From contig NZ_NBOC01000016.1 of the NCBI RefSeq assembly GCF_002104455.1, forward strand, positions 31,164-95,163: a stretch of 64,000 nucleotides of DNA, read 5' to 3'. The notes below the pieces were generated by a model. That model searched no databases, was not told the DNA's origin, and worked only from the letters and a program-made list of their open reading frames with translations. This stretch comes from Colwellia chukchiensis (GTDB taxonomy: Bacteria; Pseudomonadota; Gammaproteobacteria; Enterobacterales; Alteromonadaceae). A program made the position numbers and the translations under genes. Positions 32,984 to 41,804 of this stretch are shown here, one piece after another; position 1 is the stretch's first letter, and every line of letters begins with the position of its first letter.

Positions 32984-33590
32984 TCACCCTCCGGTTTTGC
33001 TCTTGGGTCAACTTTTCACGAACGCGCTTCGTTCTAGCTTGCCCCTCATACGTATCCATCCAACTGAGCTTTGGACGGTATTGCTCAATATCGATGTCAA
33101 ACTCATAGGTGCGAGTTTGGCGCTGTTCATCTCCAGATGGTCCAGAGACCAAGGAATAACCGGTCACAAAGACATGGCCGGTTTCATACTCATACTCCAC
33201 TTGTCTGGGTTGGAATTTGAGCGTGACTCGGTCTTCACGGATCTGTCTTGCCTGAATCTCCAGTGCATCGACCACTTGCTGGTACACCGCTGGAGAAAGT
33301 AGCGGCTCAATAGCAACCCGGATAAAAGACACATTACCCGGCGTCACGTTGCCCATAAGCTCAGCCAGGTAGAGCCCCCAGGATTCCAAGTAAGGCTGAG
33401 TGGCCTGGTTTCGTGACACTTCAGCCGTTTCAGACAAAGTTGGTGGTTGAATGGCTACCACGGTATTGCGAGAAAATGCCGCTACCGCAAGAAGCAAGTT
33501 AGATAGCACCAGCACCGCAATCAGGAACCGTTGCCATCGGTTCTCTAATTGCGTGCCTTGCCATGATTTTAAAAACACGTCGAACTTCAC
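32964..33590 (-). CDS. traE: TraE, VirB5/TraE-type inner-membrane conjugation protein
   Basis: This 208-residue protein has one N-terminal membrane helix (FLIAVLVLSNLLLAVAAF) and a periplasmic VirB8-like domain (ESWGLYLAELMGNVTPGNVS, VTLKFQPRQVEYEYETGHVF, VTGYSLVSG), the usual TraE order. It belongs to the traL-E-K-B-V-A operon and overlaps traL by four bases at its start and traK by 20 at its end. Confidence 0.86.
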   Translation of the reverse strand: MKFDVFLKSWQGTQLENRWQRFLIAVLVLSNLLLAVAAFSRNTVVAIQPPTLSETAEVSRNQATQPYLESWGLYLAELMGNVTPGNVSFIRVAIEPLLSPAVYQQVVDALEIQARQIREDRVTLKFQPRQVEYEYETGHVFVTGYSLVSGPSGDEQRQTRTYEFDIDIEQYRPKLSWMDTYEGQARTKRVREKLTQEQNRRVNDANQN

Positions 33591-33868
33591 GGCAGATAGC
33601 TCCTGATAAATGGGTTAGGGATCGTCTTGGCTTTGGTTGGCAACAGTCCAGCCCAGTAGATGGCGTGAAGAATAAAACCATCTGGGCGGCCATCACGAAA
33701 ACGCCGATAGAGCTTGGTTGTCACCAACCCCAACAGGCATAAAACCAAGGCATTACCGGTAAAAATGCCGATCACTAGCCCCAACAGAATGGGAGCCATC
33801 TCATCGGCACTCCAAAGCAGGAAGTGCGGCGGGTCATCGATATAGGATGGAATATTTACAGGTTCCAT
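33587..33868 (-). CDS. traL: TraL, small inner-membrane conjugation protein
   Basis: This protein of about 93 residues starts MEPVNIPSYIDDPPHFLLWS, followed by two close membrane helices (APILLGLVIGIFTGNALVLC). 'Y.p..lddPp.fl.w..de' is the TraL signature of F-like systems. It is the first gene of its operon. ATG 33868 follows GAGGAG; a GTG two codons upstream is less likely. The SD is enclosed in a 9-bp stem. Confidence 0.85.
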   Translation of the reverse strand: MEPVNIPSYIDDPPHFLLWSADEMAPILLGLVIGIFTGNALVLCLLGLVTTKLYRRFRDGRPDGFILHAIYWAGLLPTKAKTIPNPFIRSYLP

Positions 33869-33900
33869 AGTCACTCCTCGTTGTTTGAATTGAGAAGTGA
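33869..33900 (-). promoter_or_regulatory. SD-burying hairpin before traL
   Basis: TCACTCCTC (33871-33879) pairs with GAGAAGTGA (33892-33900) over nine positions (one G-U in the RNA), enclosing the GAGGAG SD. It heads the traL-E-K-B-V-A operon. The rest of the stretch to 34156 holds the promoters of this operon and of the divergent hotspot gene; no further structure is clear. Confidence 0.6.
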
Positions 33901-34156
33901 AGGATGCCTCGGGATTGGCAGCTTCAGTGGTCAGCTAGATGCCGAATTCTTGAAGGTTTTGAGGGTTCTAATCAGACAATACTAACAATTGATCTTTTTG
34001 ATGCGGTTGATATGATGGGGATATTGGTCGTGTCGAGACCAGCTGCCCACTTTAGCAAACCCGGACGGGACGACATGCATATCAAATTTATTTTTTGCTT
34101 AGGTTTTTTCTGCGACCTCGGCAGTGGGCACCGTATTCGCTAATAGGAGAAACTCA

Positions 34157-34744
34157 ATGCAAATTACTAAAATCATTTCCTCTGCCACGGTTGAACGTTT
34201 AAAGCAAAAAGCACGAAAGCTTAAACGTGAAAAATCTATTCCACACACTCAAGCACTCGATGAAATTGCAGTAACTGCTGGTTTTAATCATTGGAATCAG
34301 GTTGTACAAGCTAATGACGTACTGAAACCATCAGAAGTGGCATTATCTTCTGGATGTGTCATGGCTTTTGATGTCAAAGATGGTATGGATGTCGATACCA
34401 GTGATGGGGTCTTAATTGAAGACCACTTCTTGGAGATGCTCACTGAAAAGCAGCTATTTGAAATTTATGCCAATTCCCCTGATGAGGACGACGAACAAAA
34501 CAGACCGCTAAAAGAAACGCTATCGGATTCAGAGCTTCATGAGTATTTTCGAGATGATTGCTCATTCATGTACTTTCGTCTTGCCGAGCCTCATGCAAAC
34601 AAACCGTTAAAAGAAGTATTGGCTCTTATACGACAGTACTCTTTTTGGATGCCTCAATATATTTGGCTTCAAGGCCACCTTATTGATACTTACCATTTGC
34701 CTGCTGAAGACGAGAACGGCAATACCGTAGGCGTAAGGTTTTAG
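34157..34744 (+). CDS. Hotspot gene of unknown function (traL-s043 site)
   Basis: This protein of about 195 residues starts MQITKIISSATVERLKQKAR. Residues 10-60 form a basic helical domain, KKLKREKSIPHTQALDEIAV-like, with AVTAGFNHWNQVVQAND. That pattern (basic helix, T.ALD.iA..aGF.nW..v) recurs in small plasmid proteins of unknown function. The rest is acidic (EDDEQNRPLKETLSDSELHE). It is the only plus-strand gene in the tra region and sits at the traL-s043 insertion hotspot, so it is cargo. ATG 34157 follows TAGGAGA. Confidence 0.65.
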   Translation: MQITKIISSATVERLKQKARKLKREKSIPHTQALDEIAVTAGFNHWNQVVQANDVLKPSEVALSSGCVMAFDVKDGMDVDTSDGVLIEDHFLEMLTEKQLFEIYANSPDEDDEQNRPLKETLSDSELHEYFRDDCSFMYFRLAEPHANKPLKEVLALIRQYSFWMPQYIWLQGHLIDTYHLPAEDENGNTVGVRF

Positions 34745-34770
34745 CTCTACAAGATGAGGCCTGATGGGCC

Positions 34771-35406
34771 TCATATCTTCTTCTGCAAGTGACTTAACGC
34801 CAACCCCGCCATCAATGCCAAACCGATGATCAGCGACGGTAACACCACCGGTGGAATAGCCAGCGGGGCGAACAATCCCATAAATAACAAGATGATGCCT
34901 GAGCCCAGAATTATCATGCTATAGCGGTGAATGATAGGGCTCGAAAAATCAAAGGTTGTTTTCTTAATCTTCCAGGTCATCAAGCCGTCCCACAGCGCCG
35001 GTAACATGAGAATAAGCGCAAAGGGCAACCAGACCATCAGCAAAGCAAATCGAGTGAACACTTGGTACAACACATCAAAAAATGCCTGAATACGGTCTTC
35101 CACCCAGACAAACCAAAAGCCTCCCATGTTCTCCATCCCTTTAGAGCGCAGTCGCTGCTCTTCATTGGGGATTAGAAAATCACGCACAGATTGCTCCATC
35201 TGCGTATCCACAACCCATGATTGATACCAGCCATGGCTAGTTTGACCAATCCAATAGCTTGTTTGTGCGCCCAATTGGTTTTGGATCATCTGCTTCTCTT
35301 TACTGATGACCCGGCCAGTCCAATCACCGGGCACTAACACGCCAATGGCAATAATCTCCAGCATCAGTGCCAGACACAGCAGCCAAACCGACTTATGCTT
35401 GCTCAT
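34771..35406 (-). CDS. s043-like DUF4400 membrane protein
   Basis: This protein of about 211 residues starts MSKHKSVWLLCLALMLEIIA (membrane helix), has a periplasmic loop, then three more helices (FALLMVWLPFALILMLPALW; YSMIILGSGIILLFMGLFAP; LPSLIIGLALMAGLALS). Such DUF4400 proteins lie next to the coupling protein in SXT, IncC and related transfer systems; their role is not defined. ATG 35406 follows GAGG at a proper distance, while ATG 35415 abuts the SD. It overlaps traJ by 14 bases. Confidence 0.75.
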   Translation of the reverse strand: MSKHKSVWLLCLALMLEIIAIGVLVPGDWTGRVISKEKQMIQNQLGAQTSYWIGQTSHGWYQSWVVDTQMEQSVRDFLIPNEEQRLRSKGMENMGGFWFVWVEDRIQAFFDVLYQVFTRFALLMVWLPFALILMLPALWDGLMTWKIKKTTFDFSSPIIHRYSMIILGSGIILLFMGLFAPLAIPPVVLPSLIIGLALMAGLALSHLQKKI

Positions 35407-35953
35407 GCCAAACATCCTCTTCTACTCGCGCCAGCATGGCTGCAACGGTTGGCGTCATAATCCGGGCTTTAATCACTTGTTGAAGCCGCTTTGTCGTCGT
35501 ATGACCACTGACATAACGCACCTCGATGCGTCCTTCAGCCAAATACGCCATCCGATTTGGACGATTACGAATCCAGGTGTGGAAATACACACCATCCACG
35601 GCGGCCCACTCGAAATGGTCAGGATCACGCAGGCGAATCCCAGTTAAAGCACTGGCAGCAGTCCAGGTAAGCGCCTCAATGAAATGCCACAGGCGTACAC
35701 TGTCATCATCACAACTGACTTCTTCATAACTGCCCAAGCCATTACACAGACACAAATCAAAGATGGAATGGCCATCTAACGTGAACGCATCCGTTAAGTA
35801 GTCCGCCAAGCAATACACCGAGGCCAAAGCATGAGGCCAGTCGGTTTCAAGCAGTCTTAAGGTTTCCTTGAACTGGGGGTTATGTTGCTGCCACTGAGCG
35901 AGCATTTCTTTACTGGTAAGTGTTGTCATTTTCAGACAGACAGAATGATGCAT
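35393..35953 (-). CDS. traJ: TraJ-like conjugation protein of the SXT type
   Basis: This 186-residue soluble protein contains DWPHALASVYCLADYLTDAF, DLCLCNGLGSYEEVSCDDDS and HFEWAAVDGVYFHTWIRN. It is placed between traD and s043 as in SXT, where the gene is called traJ; it is not related to the F regulator TraJ as far as I can see. The function is unknown. SD AAGGAG five bases before ATG 35953, nine bases after the traD stop. Confidence 0.7.
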   Translation of the reverse strand: MHHSVCLKMTTLTSKEMLAQWQQHNPQFKETLRLLETDWPHALASVYCLADYLTDAFTLDGHSIFDLCLCNGLGSYEEVSCDDDSVRLWHFIEALTWTAASALTGIRLRDPDHFEWAAVDGVYFHTWIRNRPNRMAYLAEGRIEVRYVSGHTTTKRLQQVIKARIMTPTVAAMLARVEEDVWHEQA

Positions 35954-35962
35954 ACAGACTCC

Positions 35963-37783
35963 TTATGCTGCCTGTGTAGAGCTGGTTAAAATAGGAATGC
36001 GGCCTTTGATCACGCGGCCACCTGAAAGCTTGGCGATGTACTCCAGGTTGGGAAGCTGGCCTAATAACTGCGGTGGAAACATATCGCCTTCTTCCTCCAT
36101 CAAGCGTTCGCCATGATTGCCGGTAAACAACGCGGGGCTGTCCGAGTTGGACGACATACCTTGAGTTTGCATGATGTACTGCAACCGAGTCTTAGGCAGA
36201 TTGTCGGTAATGTACTGCTGCGTTTCGGCATCCATCACCCGAAGAGCTATCAGGTTGTTGATGTTACCTAACACCTGACGGGCCTTAGCTTCGCTGCCTG
36301 TACGAGCTGAAAAATCAGCAAAGGTCTGAGTAGCAATCACACAACGCATTTTTGCGCCACGGCCTTTGTTGAGCAGTTGAATGAAGGGATCGTTGACGAC
36401 TTCAGCCGCCTCATCGATGAAGATATTTACGGGACGATTTTCAACACCATAGTTATAGCGGTCACCGGCCACAGCCGTGAGATCGGATAAAAGCAACGAA
36501 CCAATGGCGCTGCCAACCATGGCGTCGGTCAATGAATCCAACCCGATATAGGCCACTTGGGCATTGTTGATAATACGGCCAGAATCCGTAATTAACCGGC
36601 TGTCATCCACATCGTTTGCAATCGGTGATAGCAGTGGGCCAAGTTCACTTGAAGTGAGCATATTGAGCACCGGCATCAATGAGGCCACCATCTTGGAATA
36701 GTGGGTTCTGTCATGCTCAAACATACTCAATAGCCCCTCTAAATCGGTATTGGCGGCAACGGGCTGAATGCGTTCGTAGTAGAAAAGCAGCATCGCCATG
36801 GCTTGTTTAGCCAAGGTATTGGCCTTTTCGGTAAAGCGCTTGATCTCCACACTAAAGTTCGGATACACCTGCTCACCCCATGCCGTGACGGCTTTTACTA
36901 CCAAGCCTTCTGGGCCACCTTCCAAGAATCGTCTCAGTGTTTTCAGATCAGGACGCTGAGAAGTAAGCAACAGACCTTGCACGATGTTATTCAGTGCCAT
37001 TTGGCCAAAGGCTTTAAATGGATCAGCACCGGTTTCAGATGGAATTAATGCCGCAATTCGGCTGGCGATTTCAGTACCCCGGTTAAAGTTCCTCAGGGGA
37101 TTAAGCCGTACCGAATGCTCTGGAAACCCCGGATGAAAATACACAAAGCGCTCAGGACTACCGGCGGCAATACAGGCTCGCTGTGCATTATCCTTAAGTT
37201 CTTTGTCTCCCTTGGGGTCAATAATAATCACGGCTTCATTGCGCAAAATGGCCTGAGTGATCATCGCATCAAAGCATCGGGTTTTCCCTGCCCCGGTCGT
37301 GCCGACAATTAAGGTATGCCCCTCAGTGTGACCAACTGGCTGGTACACATCTTCTTCTTTGGGCTCAACACCATGAATCCAGGTCGAACCCATTTGCTTA
37401 CCGTGCCCCTGGTTAAGCAAGGTTTGCTTATCCCGCTTTAAGATTTCATAAGCGCGTTGGGCATGACGTTGATCCCACTCAAAGCCATACCCTAACCACA
37501 ATTCATCAGGATGTTTTGCCATCACCTTTTGTAAATGCGACAGCTCCATAAAAGCCAATGGTTTGCCTTTTAGCCCCTTCTGTAGTTTATAAAGACGGTA
37601 AGCCTCGGGCAGGCGATACAACGCCATGCCCGAGGAAATCCCTGTCATCCACCAAAATGGCTCAGGTGGTAGCTCAGTCAGCATTTCTGCGGCAATTGCC
37701 CCAGTTGCTCCAACCAGCCAACCTGCTACTGCCATGGCTTCATAGTTCGTGCGCCAGGGCATCTCATATGCGTTTTCTTTCAT
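35963..37783 (-). CDS. traD: TraD, type IV coupling protein (VirD4 family)
   Basis: This 606-residue ATPase brings the relaxase-DNA complex to the secretion channel. Two N-terminal membrane helices (MAVAGWLVGATGAIAAEMLT; PFWWMTGISSGMALYRLP) precede Walker A IVGTTGAGKTRCFDAMI near 155 and Walker B VNIFIDEAAEVVNDPFI near 455. It forms a block with traI, traJ and s043. Start ATG 37783; 48 bp after the traI stop. Confidence 0.9.
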   Translation of the reverse strand: MKENAYEMPWRTNYEAMAVAGWLVGATGAIAAEMLTELPPEPFWWMTGISSGMALYRLPEAYRLYKLQKGLKGKPLAFMELSHLQKVMAKHPDELWLGYGFEWDQRHAQRAYEILKRDKQTLLNQGHGKQMGSTWIHGVEPKEEDVYQPVGHTEGHTLIVGTTGAGKTRCFDAMITQAILRNEAVIIIDPKGDKELKDNAQRACIAAGSPERFVYFHPGFPEHSVRLNPLRNFNRGTEIASRIAALIPSETGADPFKAFGQMALNNIVQGLLLTSQRPDLKTLRRFLEGGPEGLVVKAVTAWGEQVYPNFSVEIKRFTEKANTLAKQAMAMLLFYYERIQPVAANTDLEGLLSMFEHDRTHYSKMVASLMPVLNMLTSSELGPLLSPIANDVDDSRLITDSGRIINNAQVAYIGLDSLTDAMVGSAIGSLLLSDLTAVAGDRYNYGVENRPVNIFIDEAAEVVNDPFIQLLNKGRGAKMRCVIATQTFADFSARTGSEAKARQVLGNINNLIALRVMDAETQQYITDNLPKTRLQYIMQTQGMSSNSDSPALFTGNHGERLMEEEGDMFPPQLLGQLPNLEYIAKLSGGRVIKGRIPILTSSTQAA

Positions 37784-37831
37784 TCATGCTCCGCAAAATA
37801 ACCGTTTACAATCCGCTTAACTTCAAATGGA

Positions 37832-39982
37832 TTAACGTTTAGCGTGAGCGGTAAACAGAACCGTTTCCCCCTCATCAAACTGGCATTGGTCACTGGCCGA
37901 GATCCCCCGAAGTAGCTGTCCGGCTGGAATGCCATGCTCATTGGCGACTTGGCGTAAGGTTTGAATCGTGACGCGAATACCATCGGCACTATGATCCACG
38001 TCTGGGTAATTGCCATCGGTCAGTAAGATGGGCAAATCTTTCACAAAATTAACCACCTGTTGCCGCTGCGCGTGTTTGAGGTCTGTACTTGAGTTCGCAT
38101 TGGGCGCAATCGGCTTTTGCTTACGCTCCGCTCTTGTGGCGGGCTCTTTTGCTTGGGCATTGGCTGTCTCAGTTCGACTCGGACGCTGTGAAGCCTCTTC
38201 GTTCTGAATTGGTTCCACTGACTCTGCGTCTTGTTTGGAAAGGTCAATCAGTGCAATTAGCCCTTTAGAAATCGATACTTTCAGCAGTAACCCTTGCTCC
38301 TGAACGCCATCATTCGTAGTCACAGTTCTGGCCTTACGTGTCGGGTTTGCGGGATCTAGTTCAAGCCAATCTAATCGACTTAGTTCAGCAAGCAGTTTTC
38401 GGGGTGCACACCAAGGTCTTACGGCATCGGGATAGCGGATCAGTATCTGTTCACCAGCCATAATCAACGCACTGCTGGCCTCTGGGAGCCACGCCAAAGA
38501 TTCAGGGAGATTAAATGCGTCTGCATCGTGCTGGTTTACGTTATTTGAGATAGTGGCATCGTTTGAATCGTTAGGCTTTTCGCATCCATCACCCGGAACA
38601 TTTTCAGTTGCCTGAAGGTGATTAACATCACTGGCATGACGAAGTTCATCATCTTGTTCGGATGATTTTGTCGATGGCGACTCAGCCGAATTGCTGAGTT
38701 CAATTGATGATGACGCTTCAGGCAAGTCTAAATGCTCACTGGAGCGACTCTGAGGCTCTGCTTGTGTTTGCTGTGTTGCTTCCCAATCAGGTTTACTAAA
38801 CAGTGTCACACCACTTGGTACATTCGAGCTGAACAATAAATCGGCCTCAACTATATGCAGCATGGCTAACCAGATTGGCTTGTCGTCTTTGATCAGCACT
38901 TCAGGGGCAAGGCTTTCATATCGCTCATTTGAGGTGGATTTAGTGGCCAATCCTCGCTCAATGAGGATGTCCGCAAGGGTATCGGGATCTCGTGGAATGC
39001 CAGGTATCTTGTCTTTGGCCAACAGCTCAATGATGTCCTTAGCCGCGCTTTTCCAAACCAGGTAAAGATGGGTTGATTGATTGGATTTTCGTACCCAGAC
39101 TCTGGCATCTCGCTGATTAACCAGCCATTGCGAACTGGCAAGTAATCGCCTCATGGCATCAAGTAGATAGCGTTCGACTGGGACACCAAGGGCATTGTCG
39201 TCAACGGAAATGCGTTGAGCTTTCAGGTCTCGCTGGACACTGGTTTGGTCAGCTTCAATAACCAATTTGGACAGGACATGCTCTGGATCGGTATTGCCAA
39301 TTGCTTCCAGCATGGCTTGCAAAATTTCAGGGCCCGGTTGGGTTAACCAGGCGAGCAACTCGGGTGTCATCACCCGGTTTAAAACCAAAATTGAAAATTG
39401 CTCGTGCCGCTTGCACCGTCCGTCGCGCCAGCGAATAAAATAGCGTTCAATGCTGTTATTTGTGGTCCACTGGGATAAGGTTTCTAAAAAAGGGTTCCAC
39501 TGATAGCGTCCATCTTCGTCTGTAATAGACAAGTCTGAAACAGGCTTACCAATATCATGGAACAAACCGCCTAATGCCGCCGCAACACGCCACCTTGGTT
39601 CCAGCTCTTTTTTTTCAACCGGTGTGCCACTGGCAACAAAGATGATCCCTTCAGCAGCTTGTGCAGCCCAGAAAGCAACTTCCAACGAATGACGTAATAA
39701 ACCACCAGCGCCACTGTGATGATGATGCTCAGAAGCTGGCAACAAATGAACATAAGCAGCCAGATGATCAATGCAGGGCTGAATTAGCCTTTGAAAATCA
39801 CGCAGGTTAAAGCCAAGTACCTGGCGCAGTTTGGCAATTAGCTCGTCTTGTGTAGACTGCAAATCCTCGGGGGACGCAGCTGGCAACCCTTTCAGGAATG
39901 GCGGGTAGCGTGGAATTTCTGTATCCAGTTGCGATGACAGTTCTGGTAGTGCTTTGGTTTGAAAAAATAGGTTTTTGAACAT
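37832..39982 (-). CDS. traI: TraI, MOBH-family relaxase
   Basis: This 716-residue protein nicks oriT. The TraI_2/HD-like relaxase motif LLPASEHHHHSGAGGLLRHS (three-His motif, near 77-96) and LGGLFHDIGKPVSDL (HD, near 140) identify MOBH. The middle is low in complexity, rich in S, E and N (about 400-500), a likely linker. The C-terminal helicase-like or winged-helix part is present (GLLLKVSISKGLIALIDLSK). It is the first gene of the traI-traD-traJ-s043 block and the left border of the s026-traI hotspot. Confidence 0.9.
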   Translation of the reverse strand: MFKNLFFQTKALPELSSQLDTEIPRYPPFLKGLPAASPEDLQSTQDELIAKLRQVLGFNLRDFQRLIQPCIDHLAAYVHLLPASEHHHHSGAGGLLRHSLEVAFWAAQAAEGIIFVASGTPVEKKELEPRWRVAAALGGLFHDIGKPVSDLSITDEDGRYQWNPFLETLSQWTTNNSIERYFIRWRDGRCKRHEQFSILVLNRVMTPELLAWLTQPGPEILQAMLEAIGNTDPEHVLSKLVIEADQTSVQRDLKAQRISVDDNALGVPVERYLLDAMRRLLASSQWLVNQRDARVWVRKSNQSTHLYLVWKSAAKDIIELLAKDKIPGIPRDPDTLADILIERGLATKSTSNERYESLAPEVLIKDDKPIWLAMLHIVEADLLFSSNVPSGVTLFSKPDWEATQQTQAEPQSRSSEHLDLPEASSSIELSNSAESPSTKSSEQDDELRHASDVNHLQATENVPGDGCEKPNDSNDATISNNVNQHDADAFNLPESLAWLPEASSALIMAGEQILIRYPDAVRPWCAPRKLLAELSRLDWLELDPANPTRKARTVTTNDGVQEQGLLLKVSISKGLIALIDLSKQDAESVEPIQNEEASQRPSRTETANAQAKEPATRAERKQKPIAPNANSSTDLKHAQRQQVVNFVKDLPILLTDGNYPDVDHSADGIRVTIQTLRQVANEHGIPAGQLLRGISASDQCQFDEGETVLFTAHAKR

Positions 39983-40014
39983 AGTGAACCTCCGACACGA
40001 TAGTGTGAAGGTTC
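39983..40014 (-). promoter_or_regulatory. SD-burying hairpin before traI
   Basis: GAACCT (39986-39991) pairs with AGGTTC (40009-40014), with an inner ACAC/GTGT stem, enclosing SD GGAGG. It resembles the stems before dsbC and traL. Confidence 0.55.
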
Positions 40015-40101
40015 TGTAGCAACTGAAGATGTTAGATAGCCGAAAGAAATATGCATTTATCTGTAGTTGTCTTCGTTCTAGTGAGAAAACCGACAGTTAC
40101 A

Positions 40102-40575
40102 TTACAGTGTGGGGTAAGACAGCTTTTCATTGTAAGACTGGGCATCATCCTCCCAAACTAGCCGAACAACATGCTTTCGTTTCGTTTGCATATGAACAGC
40201 GGCTATTAGCTCAACGGCTTGATACTTTTCGAGGCTTTCCATTGGAAATTTGTCAGTCACTTCTGATTCAATAACTAAATCGTTACCTTCGGGGAACTCA
40301 ATTCTGACGTTTCTTGCAGTAGCAGCACCTTTATTCCAAACCTTAAGCCGATACTTACTGCTGCCAAGTTTTATAATTGATGCACCAAGGTCAGCTTGTT
40401 TTCCTTTCAGAGCATCTTCATTTTCTTTTTCCAAGAGAATGGTGTTTAGCTTTTCCTGGCTTTCGACAAGTGACTTCTGCCTCTTATTAAAGCTGACCGT
40501 TTGCCATGTTGCGTAGCCAGATAAAAGGAAAGCTAATCCAGCTATCACATCACCTGCATCAATAGTTACTGGCAT
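40102..40575 (-). CDS. Small membrane-anchored protein at the end of the defence island
   Basis: This 157-residue protein has one N-terminal hydrophobic helix (AGDVIAGLAFLLSGYATWQT), then a charged coiled-coil stretch (KRQKSLVESQEKLNTILLEK) and a beta-rich domain (YRLKVWNKGAATARNVRIEF). The last shows the pattern of a small Ig-like fold often found in unknown membrane proteins. I recognise no function. Its start overlaps the stop of the zinc-ribbon gene upstream by one base, so the two are probably one unit of cargo in the s026-traI hotspot. Confidence 0.6.
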   Translation of the reverse strand: MPVTIDAGDVIAGLAFLLSGYATWQTVSFNKRQKSLVESQEKLNTILLEKENEDALKGKQADLGASIIKLGSSKYRLKVWNKGAATARNVRIEFPEGNDLVIESEVTDKFPMESLEKYQAVELIAAVHMQTKRKHVVRLVWEDDAQSYNEKLSYPTL

Positions 40576-40856
40576 TACTTAATCCTTATATTCTTGCTAC
40601 CAGAAAAAGCCTTTTTTAAAGATTTACGTAGTTCGTCTTGAACGTCTTTTAAAACTTCTTCCTTGATTTCAGAAAGGTGCTCGTCAATATTTTCGCTATT
40701 CTCTTGAATAAGCTCATCTTTATTAAACTCTCGGTCACAAGATGCACAAGTCATTACTTGTATTGTTTCATCGCAACCGTCTTCGTATGAAAAGTCTGAA
40801 CAGCCACAAGTCGGGCAAAGCAAGCTTATACTTCTATTGTATTTTTCAGGATTCAT
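40575..40856 (-). CDS. Zinc-ribbon protein of unknown function
   Basis: This 93-residue protein starts MNPEKYNRSISLLCPTCGCS and has a four-cysteine ribbon: CPTCGC near 14 and CASCDREFN near 37. The rest is acidic and helical, ending in basic KKAFSGSKNIRIK. It is coupled with the following membrane-anchored gene. The role is unknown; it lies between mrr and the anchored protein in a defence island. Confidence 0.6.
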   Translation of the reverse strand: MNPEKYNRSISLLCPTCGCSDFSYEDGCDETIQVMTCASCDREFNKDELIQENSENIDEHLSEIKEEVLKDVQDELRKSLKKAFSGSKNIRIK

Positions 40857-40949
40857 TCTAACTTTCCGTTATGTGAGTGGCCGTATTTAACCGCATATAT
40901 TCAAGAACTAGACAATGCACGTTGGAGTTCCTTTGGTGCTTATTAACAG

Positions 40950-41804
40950 TTAAAGACCTAAAAACCAGCCAGGATCAACTGTTACTTTTTCAACTAACTC
41001 TGTTTTAACGCCTAAACTAAGTTCCTTAAGCTTATCGGCTAACTGATCACCATCGACCAAGTCAATCGGAGCAACGCCATCACGGTTGGCTTCTTCAATC
41101 GCAGCTTTTGTAAAGTTACCTGTAGTGATAAACATCCCACGATCAGCTCTACCAACGGTTGCGCCCCTAAAATCACGGATCTCGGGAGCCCCAACGGAAC
41201 CTTTGTACTTTTTACACTGAAAAGCGATATGAAAGCTCATCAAACCGTTGATTCGGGCAATTCCTTTGCCATCGATACCACCATCACCCGTGCGACCAGT
41301 CACTTCAACATGGATAAAGCCTGATTCTCTCAATAACCTCTGTGTTAGTCGCTCAAACGCATCCGGGCTCATTTCTTCAATTAGCACATGATGCAGTTTT
41401 TCACGCCAAAGCATAGCCTCTTCAGGGGAGTCATCGGACGACAGTTCTGGAGTAGATGTCGTAGCATTAGTCTGTTCAGGCTTGCGGTCCAGTGCTCTAA
41501 CAAAGTTGACAATTTCTCTGCTATCGATTTCCGGTTCCTGTCTAGCTTTATCTGTAAGTGCCCAAACGCCACGAGATGAGTTTTCAAGGTATCCAGCTTT
41601 CTTCAGGTAGGTTCTAGCCCATGCTAATCGATATCCAACTTCAGTTTGGCTACTTTTTTCAGGGTTGTGCAGAACAGCCAAAGTACCCTCATCAAACTTC
41701 TCAAGCTCGACAACTTCTTCGTATATCTCGTCGATACTGCCTGAGCCCCCAAGGTTCACTAATGCCTTTATTAGCGGTAGCATAAGTTGATCGAATGTGA
41801 CCAT
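40950..41804 (-). CDS. mrr: Mrr-like modified-DNA restriction enzyme
   Basis: This 284-residue protein has an N-terminal Mrr winged-helix domain (VTFDQLMLPLIKALVNLGGS, TEVGYRLAWARTYLKKAGYL) and a C-terminal PD-(D/E)xK Mrr_cat domain: FERLTQRLLRESGFIHVEVT, GDGGIDGKGIARINGL, IAFQCKKYKGSVG (the ExK/QxK), then FITTGNFTKAA. Mrr enzymes cut methylated DNA. Its start overlaps the end of mcrC by one base. Together with McrBC it forms a type IV restriction block. Confidence 0.85.
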   Translation of the reverse strand: MVTFDQLMLPLIKALVNLGGSGSIDEIYEEVVELEKFDEGTLAVLHNPEKSSQTEVGYRLAWARTYLKKAGYLENSSRGVWALTDKARQEPEIDSREIVNFVRALDRKPEQTNATTSTPELSSDDSPEEAMLWREKLHHVLIEEMSPDAFERLTQRLLRESGFIHVEVTGRTGDGGIDGKGIARINGLMSFHIAFQCKKYKGSVGAPEIRDFRGATVGRADRGMFITTGNFTKAAIEEANRDGVAPIDLVDGDQLADKLKELSLGVKTELVEKVTVDPGWFLGL

